DNA from: JALYGJ01 sp036558545
GTDB taxonomy: Bacteria; Chloroflexota; Limnocylindria; Limnocylindrales; CSP1-4
Direction: 5' to 3'
DNA length: 8,670 bases
NCBI GenBank assembly: GCA_036558545.1
Contig: DATBFJ010000065.1
Span: forward strand, 1-8,670
Every line of letters begins with the position of its first letter. Position 1 is the stretch's first letter. Under the pieces are notes generated by a model that worked only from the letters and a program-made list of their open reading frames with translations, was not told the DNA's origin and made no database searches. Below, piece after piece: positions 1 through 5,491 of this stretch. Made by a program: the position numbers and the translations under genes.

Positions 1-155
1 CGGTTGATCGTCTCCCGCGCGAGCGCGAAGTAACGGTCCTGGATCGCGGCAATGTCCTCGGCGTCAAGCCGCTCAGAGAGCGGCGTGAAGCCGACGAGGT
101 CGGCGAACAGGACCGTGACGATGCGTCGCTCGAGCGCCTCCTCCTCGGCGTGCAT
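1..155 (-). CDS. Class III adenylate/guanylate cyclase, N-terminal fragment (cut by window edge)
   Basis: Only the first 51 codons are present; the gene continues beyond base 1. The start is ATG at 155-153, because an in-frame TAG at 167-165 lies four codons upstream and no other start codon falls between. A short acidic N-terminus is followed by RRIVTVLFADLVGFTPLSER (residues 10-29). This is the hallmark opening of the class III cyclase catalytic domain, with a hydrophobic beta strand, the first metal-binding Asp (D19) and the G-F-T turn. The family makes cAMP or cGMP from the NTP. Proteins that open this way are often long, with AAA-type ATPase and TPR regions after the cyclase domain, but nothing past residue 51 can be seen here. 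There is no clear Shine-Dalgarno sequence. The gene lies 53 bp downstream of the secreted-protein gene on the same strand and could be co-transcribed with it. Substrate and activity cannot be judged, since the second metal Asp and the transition-state residues lie outside the window. Confidence 0.85.
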   Translation of the reverse strand, partial: MHAEEEALERRIVTVLFADLVGFTPLSERLDAEDIAAIQDRYFALARETIN

Positions 156-208
156 CGACGCATGCTAGGGACGAGGCGCTCGTCTCGGAAGACTTCCCCC
201 TTCTGTGT

Positions 209-1303
209 TCACTTAACGACGAAAGTCAGTCGCGCAAAGTCTCCGGTCGTCTGGAAACAATTGACCTTGATTCGATCGCCGGTCTTGATGTTGGCGTGCT
301 CGGTGCTGAAGCCATTGGTGAAGTCGCTGAAGTCAGCGACGAAGGTACCGTCCGGTGCGATGTCCCAGGTCGACGCGCCGCGCACGTGTCCGCCTGGACG
401 AACGACGGTGACGCCGACGTAATTCGCAGCCGTTCCAGTGTTGAAACATTTGCCGCTGACAACCTCGGTCGTCTTATCGACGCTGCCCTGGATTTCCGGA
501 ACGACGAAGTCCGCGTCCGAGGCTACCGCCGGCGCGGTCACCCGGTCTCCCGGAGACACCACGACCGGCTTGCCGCTCGAGTCACTGAACACGCCTTGGA
601 AGTCACCGGCGCCATTGCCCGTCGCGGTGCCTTGGCCGTCGCGCGCGCCGGAGATCGTCGCTGTCACGTCCCCGAAGCCACCAGTCGTGCCGTAAAAGCC
701 GGACTTGCCCAACGTCACGCCGAAGGTCGGGTAAAACGCGAAAGCGCTCAATCGATCCGAGTTCGGCGACGTCCACTCAACGTACCCCGTGTAGTCAGTG
801 ATGTAGCTGCCGCCAAGCCCGTTCATTGGAGCGAAGCTCCAGGAGCCGTCCTTAGTCACGCGGATCGCATGGCTGCGCTCCCAATCGCCGTTGGGGATCC
901 ACAGCTTGATGGTGCGGCCAGCCGGACCGGTGCCCTCGTATGTCTGGCTCACGCGATCGGCACGGATAGTCAGATTTGGAACGACGTAATTGCGAATGTA
1001 CGCGCCGTCGGTCACCTTCACGAGGTCGCCGGGCATGACCGCATGCGCGCCCGTGCCGCAGAACGTCCATTCGCCATAACTGTCGGCAACGACGCTGCCT
1101 TTTGTTTTGAGCATCCCGGCCGAGTCCCGCCAAGTAACGTTGATTGTGGCGCCGTGGGCCGAAAGCCCGGCCAGGCACGAGTCGTAGATGCTCATCTGGA
1201 ACGTGATCGGTGGGGGCGTCGAAGCAGTTGCGCCCATCGGCATGGCAATTGCCGCGAGCAGGCCAACGCCAACGAGGCCAAGGAGTCGGAACGTGCGGCG
1301 CAT
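209..1303 (-). CDS. Secreted protein of unknown function with four degenerate beta-type repeats
   Basis: 364 residues. The ATG at 1303-1301 is chosen over an in-frame ATG 51 codons upstream because AGGAGGTG sits about five bases before it and a typical signal peptide follows: MRRT, then a hydrophobic stretch to about residue 21, then a likely cleavage after ATA-S near residue 28. There is no lipobox Cys and no second membrane helix, so the product is probably exported and soluble or wall-associated. The mature part shows four units of about 70-95 residues. Each has a hydrophobic strand, a small-aromatic turn (GEWTF 77-81, DGSWSF 152-157, GDFQGVF 233-239, DGTFVADF 318-325), then a [P/T]GD-x-[V/I]-x-V type strand (PGDLVKV 91-97, TGYVEW 172-177, PGDRVTAP 251-258, TGDRIKV 341-347). 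Units 1 and 3 are both followed by VVP-x-[L/I] (107-111, 267-271). Four Cys (43, 82, 286, 349) lie in the first and last units and could form disulfides. I do not recognise a named family; an Ig-like or carboxypeptidase-regulatory-like fold is a guess. Confidence 0.85.
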   Translation of the reverse strand: MRRTFRLLGLVGVGLLAAIAMPMGATASTPPPITFQMSIYDSCLAGLSAHGATINVTWRDSAGMLKTKGSVVADSYGEWTFCGTGAHAVMPGDLVKVTDGAYIRNYVVPNLTIRADRVSQTYEGTGPAGRTIKLWIPNGDWERSHAIRVTKDGSWSFAPMNGLGGSYITDYTGYVEWTSPNSDRLSAFAFYPTFGVTLGKSGFYGTTGGFGDVTATISGARDGQGTATGNGAGDFQGVFSDSSGKPVVVSPGDRVTAPAVASDADFVVPEIQGSVDKTTEVVSGKCFNTGTAANYVGVTVVRPGGHVRGASTWDIAPDGTFVADFSDFTNGFSTEHANIKTGDRIKVNCFQTTGDFARLTFVVK

Positions 1304-1444
1304 CGAGCACCTCCTCGCACTACTGGTCAAACCACTGTGGGTCTGCCATGGACTCCCGACAAGTGCCGTCGGGCCCGTTCGGATTGGGTCGATGCGACTG
1401 CTAGACTCGCGGCCCCCGCGCTGGCTCGCGCACGAGAGAGGAAC
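1304..1444. promoter_or_regulatory. Divergent intergenic region with inverted repeat
   Basis: This 141-bp gap separates the divergent secreted-protein gene (minus) and the phosphoribosyltransferase gene (plus), so it must hold both promoters unless the minus gene is leaderless. A perfect 6-bp inverted repeat, CCCGAC-N7-GTCGGG, lies at 1355-1373. On the minus strand it overlaps a weak -35-like TTGTCG (1362-1357), which is followed after 17 bases by CACAGT (1339-1334). On the plus strand the best candidate is TTCGGA (1378-1383), 18 bases, then TAGACT (1402-1407). Both promoters match the consensus poorly and are tentative. The ribosome site for the minus gene (AGGAGG, within 1308-1316) is strong. 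Confidence 0.35.
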
Positions 1445-2503
1445 GTGACCGACCAACCCACGCCGCGCCCAGGCATCCGCCGCGCCCCGTCGCGCGACAT
1501 CCTGTCCGGCGACGCGTCGGACGTCTATTTCTCGCGCGCTGAGGAGATCCTGTCAAAGGAGAACCTCGATCCGGTCGTGGTCATGGAAGTCTTCGGTCGG
1601 CGCGACGCGGTGCTGTGCGGCATCGACGAATCCAAGGTCCTGCTGGCGGACGTGCTGACTGCCAACGGCCATGCCGCGGACACTGAAATCGAGGCGTTGA
1701 ACGACGGCGATCTCATCGGCCCCAAAGAGGTCGTGATGCGCATTCGCGCGCGCTATCGCGCCTTTGGGCTCTTTGAGACGTCGATCCTGGGGATCATGGC
1801 TCAGTCAACGGGTTGGGCAACAGCGGCGCGCGAATGCGTCGAGGCGGCCGCGCCGGAACCGGTCATCTCGTTTGGGGCACGCCACGTCCACCCGGAAGTC
1901 AGCGACACGCTCGATTACGCGGCGATCATTGGTGGCTGCGTCGGCGCCTCCACACCGGCAGGGGCTCGCCTCGCGGGCCTGGCGCCGACCGGCACGATGC
2001 CTCATTCGCTCGTGCTGATCTTCGGCGACACGGTTAAGGCGTCCGAGGCGTTCGACCGGCACATGCCACCGGATGTGCCGCGCATCGTGCTCGTCGACAC
2101 TTTTCACGACGAGGCCGAGGAGGCTCTGCGGGTGGCTCACGCGCTCGGCGATCGGCTGTACGGCGTCCGCCTCGACACTCCCCAGGAACGCGGCCGCGTC
2201 ACGCCAGACCTGGTCCGCGAGGTTCGTGCCCGGCTCGACCAGGAGGGCTACGGCCATGTCAAGATCATCGTCAGTGGCGGCCTCAACCCAGAACGCATCA
2301 CCTTCTTCAAGGAGCAGGGCGCGCCGGTCGACTCCTACGCCGTAGGTTCGTACATCGCCGGCGCGCGGCCCATCGACTTCACCGGCGATCTCAAGGAAAT
2401 CGACGGCAAAGCCATCGCCAAGCGCGGCCGCATCCCCGGCCTGACGCCGAGCCCGCGACTCCAGAAGCTCGACCTGGAGGCCTGGCGATCTAACGGCACC
2501 TGA
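1445..2503 (+). CDS. pncB: Nicotinate phosphoribosyltransferase
   Basis: 352 residues. Joins nicotinate to PRPP, giving nicotinate mononucleotide and pyrophosphate, with ATP hydrolysis in this family. This is the entry step of NAD salvage (Preiss-Handler pathway) in the cytoplasm. The GTG at 1445 follows GAGAGG by four bases; the frame stays open far upstream, but that part is antisense to the secreted-protein gene and is not coding. Family motifs appear in order: STGWATAARE (121-130), SFGARHVHP (142-150), the Gly-rich IIGGCVGAST (161-170), PTGTMPHS (181-188) with the conserved His, VDTFHDE (217-223), GVRLDTP (240-246), and the phosphate-binding strand KIIVSGGLN (273-281). It resembles the short, archaeal/Gram-positive-like branch, slightly under the usual 380-490 residues, and ends soon after the barrel. 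Three bases separate its stop from the TPR frame, so it leads a three-gene operon. Nicotinamide or quinolinate phosphoribosyltransferase activity is less likely, because the G-T-M-x-H-S block and the overall motif set fit the nicotinate enzyme. Confidence 0.9.
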   Translation: MTDQPTPRPGIRRAPSRDILSGDASDVYFSRAEEILSKENLDPVVVMEVFGRRDAVLCGIDESKVLLADVLTANGHAADTEIEALNDGDLIGPKEVVMRIRARYRAFGLFETSILGIMAQSTGWATAARECVEAAAPEPVISFGARHVHPEVSDTLDYAAIIGGCVGASTPAGARLAGLAPTGTMPHSLVLIFGDTVKASEAFDRHMPPDVPRIVLVDTFHDEAEEALRVAHALGDRLYGVRLDTPQERGRVTPDLVREVRARLDQEGYGHVKIIVSGGLNPERITFFKEQGAPVDSYAVGSYIAGARPIDFTGDLKEIDGKAIAKRGRIPGLTPSPRLQKLDLEAWRSNGT

Positions 2504-2521
2504 CCGTTGGCCCACGGACAG

Positions 2522-2953
2522 ATGATCCCGGCCATGGCAGCATTGGCCGCCATGGATCCCGAAGATGCGCAGCGACTCGACGAGCTCGCGGAAAGGGAAA
2601 CCGCGTATGGGCTGTTCCAGAGAGCGGGTGCTCTGCTGAAGCGCCGGCACCACGCGCAGGCTGCTGTTCTGCTGGAGCGCGCGGATCGTCTCGAACCGCG
2701 CAAGGGCTCGATCGTCGAAGCGCTCGGGCGGGCTTACTACAACAGTGGCCAGCACGCACGCGCAGAAGAGAGCTTTCGCGAGCTGATCGAGATCGACCCC
2801 TCGACCGCGTACGGCCACTTTGGCCTTGGCCAGTCACTGAAGATGCTCGGCCGGCGCGACGAGGCGCGCGCGCACCTGCGTCTTGCCGTTGCGCTCGCGC
2901 CCAATAACTCGGTGTACAGGAACGCGTTAGCTCGGCTGAGCGCCGCCAGGTGA
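2522..2953 (+). CDS. Small tetratricopeptide-repeat (TPR) protein
   Basis: 143 residues from ATG 2522. A TTG at 2507 in the same frame, three bases after the upstream stop, would add five residues; neither has a strong Shine-Dalgarno, so the exact start is uncertain. After a short acidic N-terminus come three 34-residue TPR units in perfect register: residues 28-61, 62-95 and 96-129. Each shows the helix-turn-helix pattern with the A-x-x-x-[L/F] core and a terminal [P]-x-x turn (ending DRLEPRK, EIDPST and ALAPNN). A 14-residue capping helix closes the protein. There is no signal peptide or membrane segment, so it is cytoplasmic. TPR proteins are scaffolds; no partner can be read from the sequence. 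Its stop overlaps the start of the next gene in GTGA (2950-2953). Translation is therefore probably coupled to the membrane-anchored stalk protein, which makes that protein a candidate partner. Confidence 0.88.
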   Translation: MIPAMAALAAMDPEDAQRLDELAERETAYGLFQRAGALLKRRHHAQAAVLLERADRLEPRKGSIVEALGRAYYNSGQHARAEESFRELIEIDPSTAYGHFGLGQSLKMLGRRDEARAHLRLAVALAPNNSVYRNALARLSAAR

Positions 2954-3969
2954 CGCCGCGCTCGGCGCAGATCCTGACCGCGGCGCTCGCGGGATTGCTG
3001 GTGGTCCTCCTGGGAGCGACCGTTTTTGTGCTGCTTTCTCGGCCGGGGCCCGGCCCCACACCGAGCGCCTCGCCCGGGTTGCCGACATTCGCATCAGCTT
3101 CGCCCACCACCGTCGCGGAAGCATCGCCCTCCGCGTCCGCGCCAGCCACGATCGCCAGCGCCACTGAGATCCCATCACCGACACCAACGCCACTCGCGAG
3201 CACCGCGGCCAGCGCGCTGCCGACTGCCAGCCCGACACTTCCACCCACCCCGTCGCCCACGCCGACGCCCACGCCCGCTCCAACGCCGACACCGACGCCG
3301 GTACCGACGATCGTGCCCACCTCACCCGGACGCGAGATTCGCCTTTCCCCGATAGGCCTCGATGACAAATCGCTCGAAGGGAGCGTGCCGCGCATCCTGA
3401 CGTTCGAGATCGACGGCCCGAGTAACTTGCGCGTCGCACTGACCGGTGCCTCCGGTCAGGTCCAGGTGTGCCTGTGGCGCGAGGCGGTGCTTGACGAGCG
3501 TGAGTGCGAAACGGGCAAAGCGGTCGTGCTCGAGCACGGCGTTCTCGAGGGCCACGGCGGTCTGTGGCACGTATCGATGATCGGCGCCAAGGGTGTCGCG
3601 CCGATCGCCGGCGTCACCGTCGACTTCAATGCAGACCACCCAAGCGTCCAGTTCGACGACTTCCGGTACTACGGCACTTCAAGCCCAACCTACAACGGCT
3701 TTAGCGCGGCGATTGACGCGCAGTCCGGGCCGCTGGGTCTGCAAGGCGCCTTCGACGACGGCCAGGGCGGAAGCTACGACTATCACTGGATCATTCAGCC
3801 CACCGCGGGCGATGCCATCGAAGGAATCTCGGACACGACCAGCACGAGCTTCGTGGTGGATCCGCATACGGTCGACGCCGACACGTACTCGATAACCATC
3901 CAGAACCCGGATCCCGTGGCCAATCCAAGCCTTCCCGTGTTTCTCACAGCCAAGATCAGCTGGTCCTAG
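2950..3969 (+). CDS. Single-pass membrane protein with Pro/Thr/Ser stalk and two extracytoplasmic beta domains
   Basis: 339 residues, starting at GTG 2950, which overlaps the TPR stop by four bases. There is one hydrophobic helix (about residues 8-30) after a short basic N-terminus (TPRSAQ), so this is an uncleaved signal anchor or a signal peptide with no clear cleavage site. Next is a long Ala/Ser/Pro/Thr stretch (31-127) that becomes almost pure Pro-Thr between 100 and 120, a typical wall-spanning stalk. The ectodomain appears to have two parts. Part one (about 128-228) has alternating strands, starts LSPIGLDDK and holds two Cys (174, 186) that could pair; it loosely resembles pre-peptidase C-type domains. 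Part two (about 230-339) has strands such as YDYHWIIQP (276-284) and TYSITIQNP (312-320), suggesting an Ig- or PKD-like fold. I do not recognise a named family. Sensing, adhesion and envelope binding are all possible. No catalytic motif is visible. The gene ends head-on against the NUDIX gene. Confidence 0.85.
   Translation: MTPRSAQILTAALAGLLVVLLGATVFVLLSRPGPGPTPSASPGLPTFASASPTTVAEASPSASAPATIASATEIPSPTPTPLASTAASALPTASPTLPPTPSPTPTPTPAPTPTPTPVPTIVPTSPGREIRLSPIGLDDKSLEGSVPRILTFEIDGPSNLRVALTGASGQVQVCLWREAVLDERECETGKAVVLEHGVLEGHGGLWHVSMIGAKGVAPIAGVTVDFNADHPSVQFDDFRYYGTSSPTYNGFSAAIDAQSGPLGLQGAFDDGQGGSYDYHWIIQPTAGDAIEGISDTTSTSFVVDPHTVDADTYSITIQNPDPVANPSLPVFLTAKISWS
3247..3309 (+). repeat. Low-complexity Pro-Thr coding repeat
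   Basis: Degenerate tandem CCN-ACN codons encode alternating Pro and Thr over about residues 100-120 of the membrane-anchored stalk protein. The repeat is in frame and is best read as the most regular part of the extended linker between membrane and ectodomain. Its length may vary between strains by slippage, but this cannot be judged from one sequence. Confidence 0.75.
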
Positions 3970-4550
3970 CCGAGCTCGGGGACTTCACCTGCGCGCGCGA
4001 GCGCCTCGACTTCGAACAGGCCCAGGATCGTTTTGGCATCACGAAACTGGTTGTTGCGCGCCAGCGCGAGCGCCTCGTTGAATGGCATTCTTTGGAGCTC
4101 GAGTCGCTCGTCCGGGTCAGGGCCTTTGTAGTCGGGATCCTCGGAGACTTCGGTCGCCAGGAACATGGTCATCAGTTCGCTCGCGAAGCCAGGAGCCGTG
4201 AAGAACGTCGACAGTTGCCGCCACTTGCCCGCGTGGTAGCTCGTCTCCTCCGTCAGCTCACGCTTGGCGGCGAGCAGCCGGTCCTCCATCGAGCCGTCCG
4301 GCTGGCGATCCAGGGTCCCGGCCGGAAGCTCCAGTAGTGCCTCGCCAGCCGCGTGCCGGTACTGCCGTACCAGAAGCACCTGACGGTCGGGCAGGATGGC
4401 GACGATCGTCACCGCACCCGGATGCAGGACGACGTCGCGCGTGTGGTTTCGGCCGTCGGCGCCGCGCACCGTGTCCACGGCGAACTCCATGTAGGTGCCC
4501 TTGTGCACCACATGTCGCTCGACAAGATGTTCAGTCAGGTCGTCATTCAC
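3966..4550 (-). CDS. NUDIX hydrolase, ADP-ribose pyrophosphatase-like
   Basis: 194 residues. The start is GTG 4550-4548, seven bases after AGAGGAG; the frame is open for 92 further codons upstream, but that part has no ribosome site as good. Enzymes of this type cut ADP-ribose or similar nucleoside diphosphate compounds into AMP and ribose 5-phosphate, using divalent metal. The core reads VTIVAILPDRQVLLVRQYRH (47-66), then ELPAG (74-78), the typical ADP-ribose pyrophosphatase lead-in to the NUDIX box. The catalytic helix has E89, seven residues, then RELTEETSY (97-105), so the metal-binding Glu residues are kept. Two features are unusual: about five extra residues between the box Gly (G78) and E89, and Ser at 104 where the box normally has Gly. 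The C-terminal part (TFFTAPGFASELMTMFLA, 115-132) fits the same subfamily. It is convergent with the NAD-salvage operon, which suits a role in NAD turnover, but the exact substrate is inferred. Confidence 0.88.
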   Translation of the reverse strand: MNDDLTEHLVERHVVHKGTYMEFAVDTVRGADGRNHTRDVVLHPGAVTIVAILPDRQVLLVRQYRHAAGEALLELPAGTLDRQPDGSMEDRLLAAKRELTEETSYHAGKWRQLSTFFTAPGFASELMTMFLATEVSEDPDYKGPDPDERLELQRMPFNEALALARNNQFRDAKTILGLFEVEALARAGEVPELG

Positions 4551-4576
4551 GCTCAAACTCCTCTCACTCGGGGTAC

Positions 4577-4616
4577 CTGTGGCCCCGTACTGGTACCAAA
4601 CTCCCATAGGCCACAG
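4577..4616. promoter_or_regulatory. Inverted repeat CTGTGGCC-N24-GGCCACAG upstream of the NUDIX gene
   Basis: A perfect 8-bp inverted repeat has arms at 4577-4584 and 4609-4616. Two GGTACC hexamers (4572-4577 and 4592-4597) overlap the first arm and lie in the spacer, so rival pairings are possible. It lies 27-66 bases before the NUDIX start in a 132-bp gap with a divergent small ORF, a fitting place for an operator or a leader hairpin. No regulator can be named, and no convincing -10/-35 pair was found. Confidence 0.4.
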
Positions 4617-4682
4617 CCACCGGGCGTCCTTAGCATCGCCACCTCGACGACTCGACCACGTGTCGTGCCACTGGAGACGATG

Positions 4683-4772
4683 ATGAAGAACGCTCGGCAG
4701 ATCGCATTCAGCCTCTTGGTTCTGACTGCTTACCTGCTCGTCGTAGCGGCTCCATTCCGCTGGACCTGGTAA
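4683..4772 (+). CDS. Putative 29-residue membrane mini-protein or leader peptide
   Basis: A short frame encodes 29 residues, starting MKNARQ and ending PFRWTW-stop (TAA). GGAG at 4673-4676 is six bases before ATG 4683; a tandem ATG at 4680 would add one Met. Residues about 6-25 form one hydrophobic helix (Leu, Val, Ala, Ile rich), with K and R before it, which predicts an N-in, C-out topology. The frame is open further upstream, but that part is antisense to the NUDIX gene. Support for coding is the ribosome site, a clean N-terminal charge pattern, one helix-length hydrophobic stretch and a stop right after it. There is no homology evidence. Because a terminator hairpin follows 62 bases later and the DUF5317 gene comes directly after that, it could instead be a regulatory leader peptide. 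The W-T-W end would suit attenuation, but this is speculation. Confidence 0.45.
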   Translation: MKNARQIAFSLLVLTAYLLVVAAPFRWTW

Positions 4773-4834
4773 GGAACCCGATAGCGCCCCATCCAAGCAC
4801 GTTGCAGGTTTCGGGCGCATAGACATCTAACGGC

Positions 4835-4869
4835 AACGGCGCGTTCGTACAGATCGCGCCGTTCGTTTT
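4835..4869 (+). terminator. Intrinsic terminator or attenuator hairpin before the DUF5317 gene
   Basis: A perfect 9-bp stem, AACGGCGCG (4835-4843) and CGCGCCGTT (4855-4863), with an 11-base loop, is followed by CGTTTT (4864-4869). It ends 19 bases before the DUF5317 start and overlaps none of its coding sequence. It would end the transcript of the small ORF. Since no room is left for a separate promoter, the DUF5317/GGDEF operon must be read through it or start within it, so an attenuation role is possible. Upstream, GCGCCC (4784-4789) can pair with GGGCGC (4813-4818), and part of it with GGCGC (4838-4842) of the terminator arm, a weak candidate for an alternative fold. Confidence 0.6.
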
Positions 4870-4888
4870 AGGAGAACCGCTTCCAACG

Positions 4889-5491
4889 ATGCTGCTCGTT
4901 TACGCGGTGGCCATCGGAATCCTGATCGGCTTTGCCACGCGAGGACATCTCAATGCCCTCGCCAACGTGCATATCCGATTCTGGCCGGTCGCGCTCGCTG
5001 GCCTCTTCTTCCAGGCGCTGCTGTTCAGCTCGCCGCTGGCTGCCTCCGTAGGCAGTCTCGGACCCGTGCTGTATGTGGCATCGACGGCGCTCGTGCTGCT
5101 GTCGTTGATCGCCAACTATCGGCTGCCCGGCTTCTGGGTGATCGTCGCCGGCGCGTTCCTGAACCTGACGGCTATCGTCGCGAACGGTGGCTACATGCCT
5201 GCCTCGCCGGCAGCCGTCAGTGCGCTTCAGGGCACGGCCGTGTTACCAACCACTTCATACACGAACTCGGCGATCGCGTCGGGTTCGACCACCCTCTCAT
5301 TTTTGGGCGACATCTTCGTGCTGCCCAGGCCTATGCCGCTGGCCAACGTGTTCTCGATCGGCGATGTGTTGATTGGTGTCGGCGGAGCCTGGTTCGTCAT
5401 CGCGACGATGCATGGAAATGCCTCATCTTTGACTCGCGCCGTGGGGGAACAGGCGTCTCGGACGCCTGCGACGCGAGCCAACCGTGCCTGA
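4889..5491 (+). CDS. DUF5317 family multi-pass membrane protein
   Basis: 200 residues from ATG 4889. AGGAG at 4870-4874 is 14 bases upstream, rather far, but the N-terminus MLLVYAVAIGILIGFATRG matches how this family normally opens. About five hydrophobic segments are visible: residues 2-16, 31-48, 58-77, 81-99 and 156-175. Between the fourth and fifth is a longer loop starting with the family-typical NGGYMP (99-104), followed by Ser/Thr-rich sequence and a FLGDIF-VLP-RPMPLANVFSIGD stretch (about 138-159) that matches the conserved end of DUF5317 proteins. The tail (176-200) is polar and probably cytoplasmic. Function is unknown for the family as far as I know. Its last eight bases overlap the start of the GGDEF gene, so the two are translationally coupled. 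A role in placing or controlling that cyclase at the membrane is a reasonable inference but unproven. Confidence 0.85.
   Translation: MLLVYAVAIGILIGFATRGHLNALANVHIRFWPVALAGLFFQALLFSSPLAASVGSLGPVLYVASTALVLLSLIANYRLPGFWVIVAGAFLNLTAIVANGGYMPASPAAVSALQGTAVLPTTSYTNSAIASGSTTLSFLGDIFVLPRPMPLANVFSIGDVLIGVGGAWFVIATMHGNASSLTRAVGEQASRTPATRANRA

Noticed and set aside
168..198. Small palindromes GACGAG-GCG-CTCGTC (170-184) and GGAAG-A-CTTCC (187-197) as a terminator after the secreted-protein gene
   Set aside because: Stems are only 5-6 bp and no T tract follows on the minus strand; short palindromes like these are common in high-GC sequence.
296..1444. A long upstream extension of the phosphoribosyltransferase frame (735 codons open in total)
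   Set aside because: It runs antisense through the secreted-protein gene, has no ribosome site or family motifs, and is a typical stop-poor shadow in high-GC DNA. The GTG at 1445 has its own ribosome site.
1304..1456. N-terminal extension of the secreted protein from an ATG at 1456
   Set aside because: It would bury the signal peptide 51 residues inside the protein; the strong AGGAGGTG and MRRT-type signal start at 1303 are far better.
1805..2818. 337-codon open frame on the minus strand across the phosphoribosyltransferase and TPR genes
   Set aside because: Shadow of two well-supported genes; its translation is Arg/Asp rich with no recognisable domain.
3169..3321. Tandem DNA repeat or CRISPR-like array in the CC-AC rich stretch
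   Set aside because: The repeat follows the codon frame of a Pro-Thr stalk, with no fixed-length unit and no spacers; it is coding low complexity.
4773..4834. Riboswitch in the leader before the DUF5317 gene
   Set aside because: Apart from one 6-bp pairing and the terminator hairpin I see no conserved riboswitch core that I recognise.
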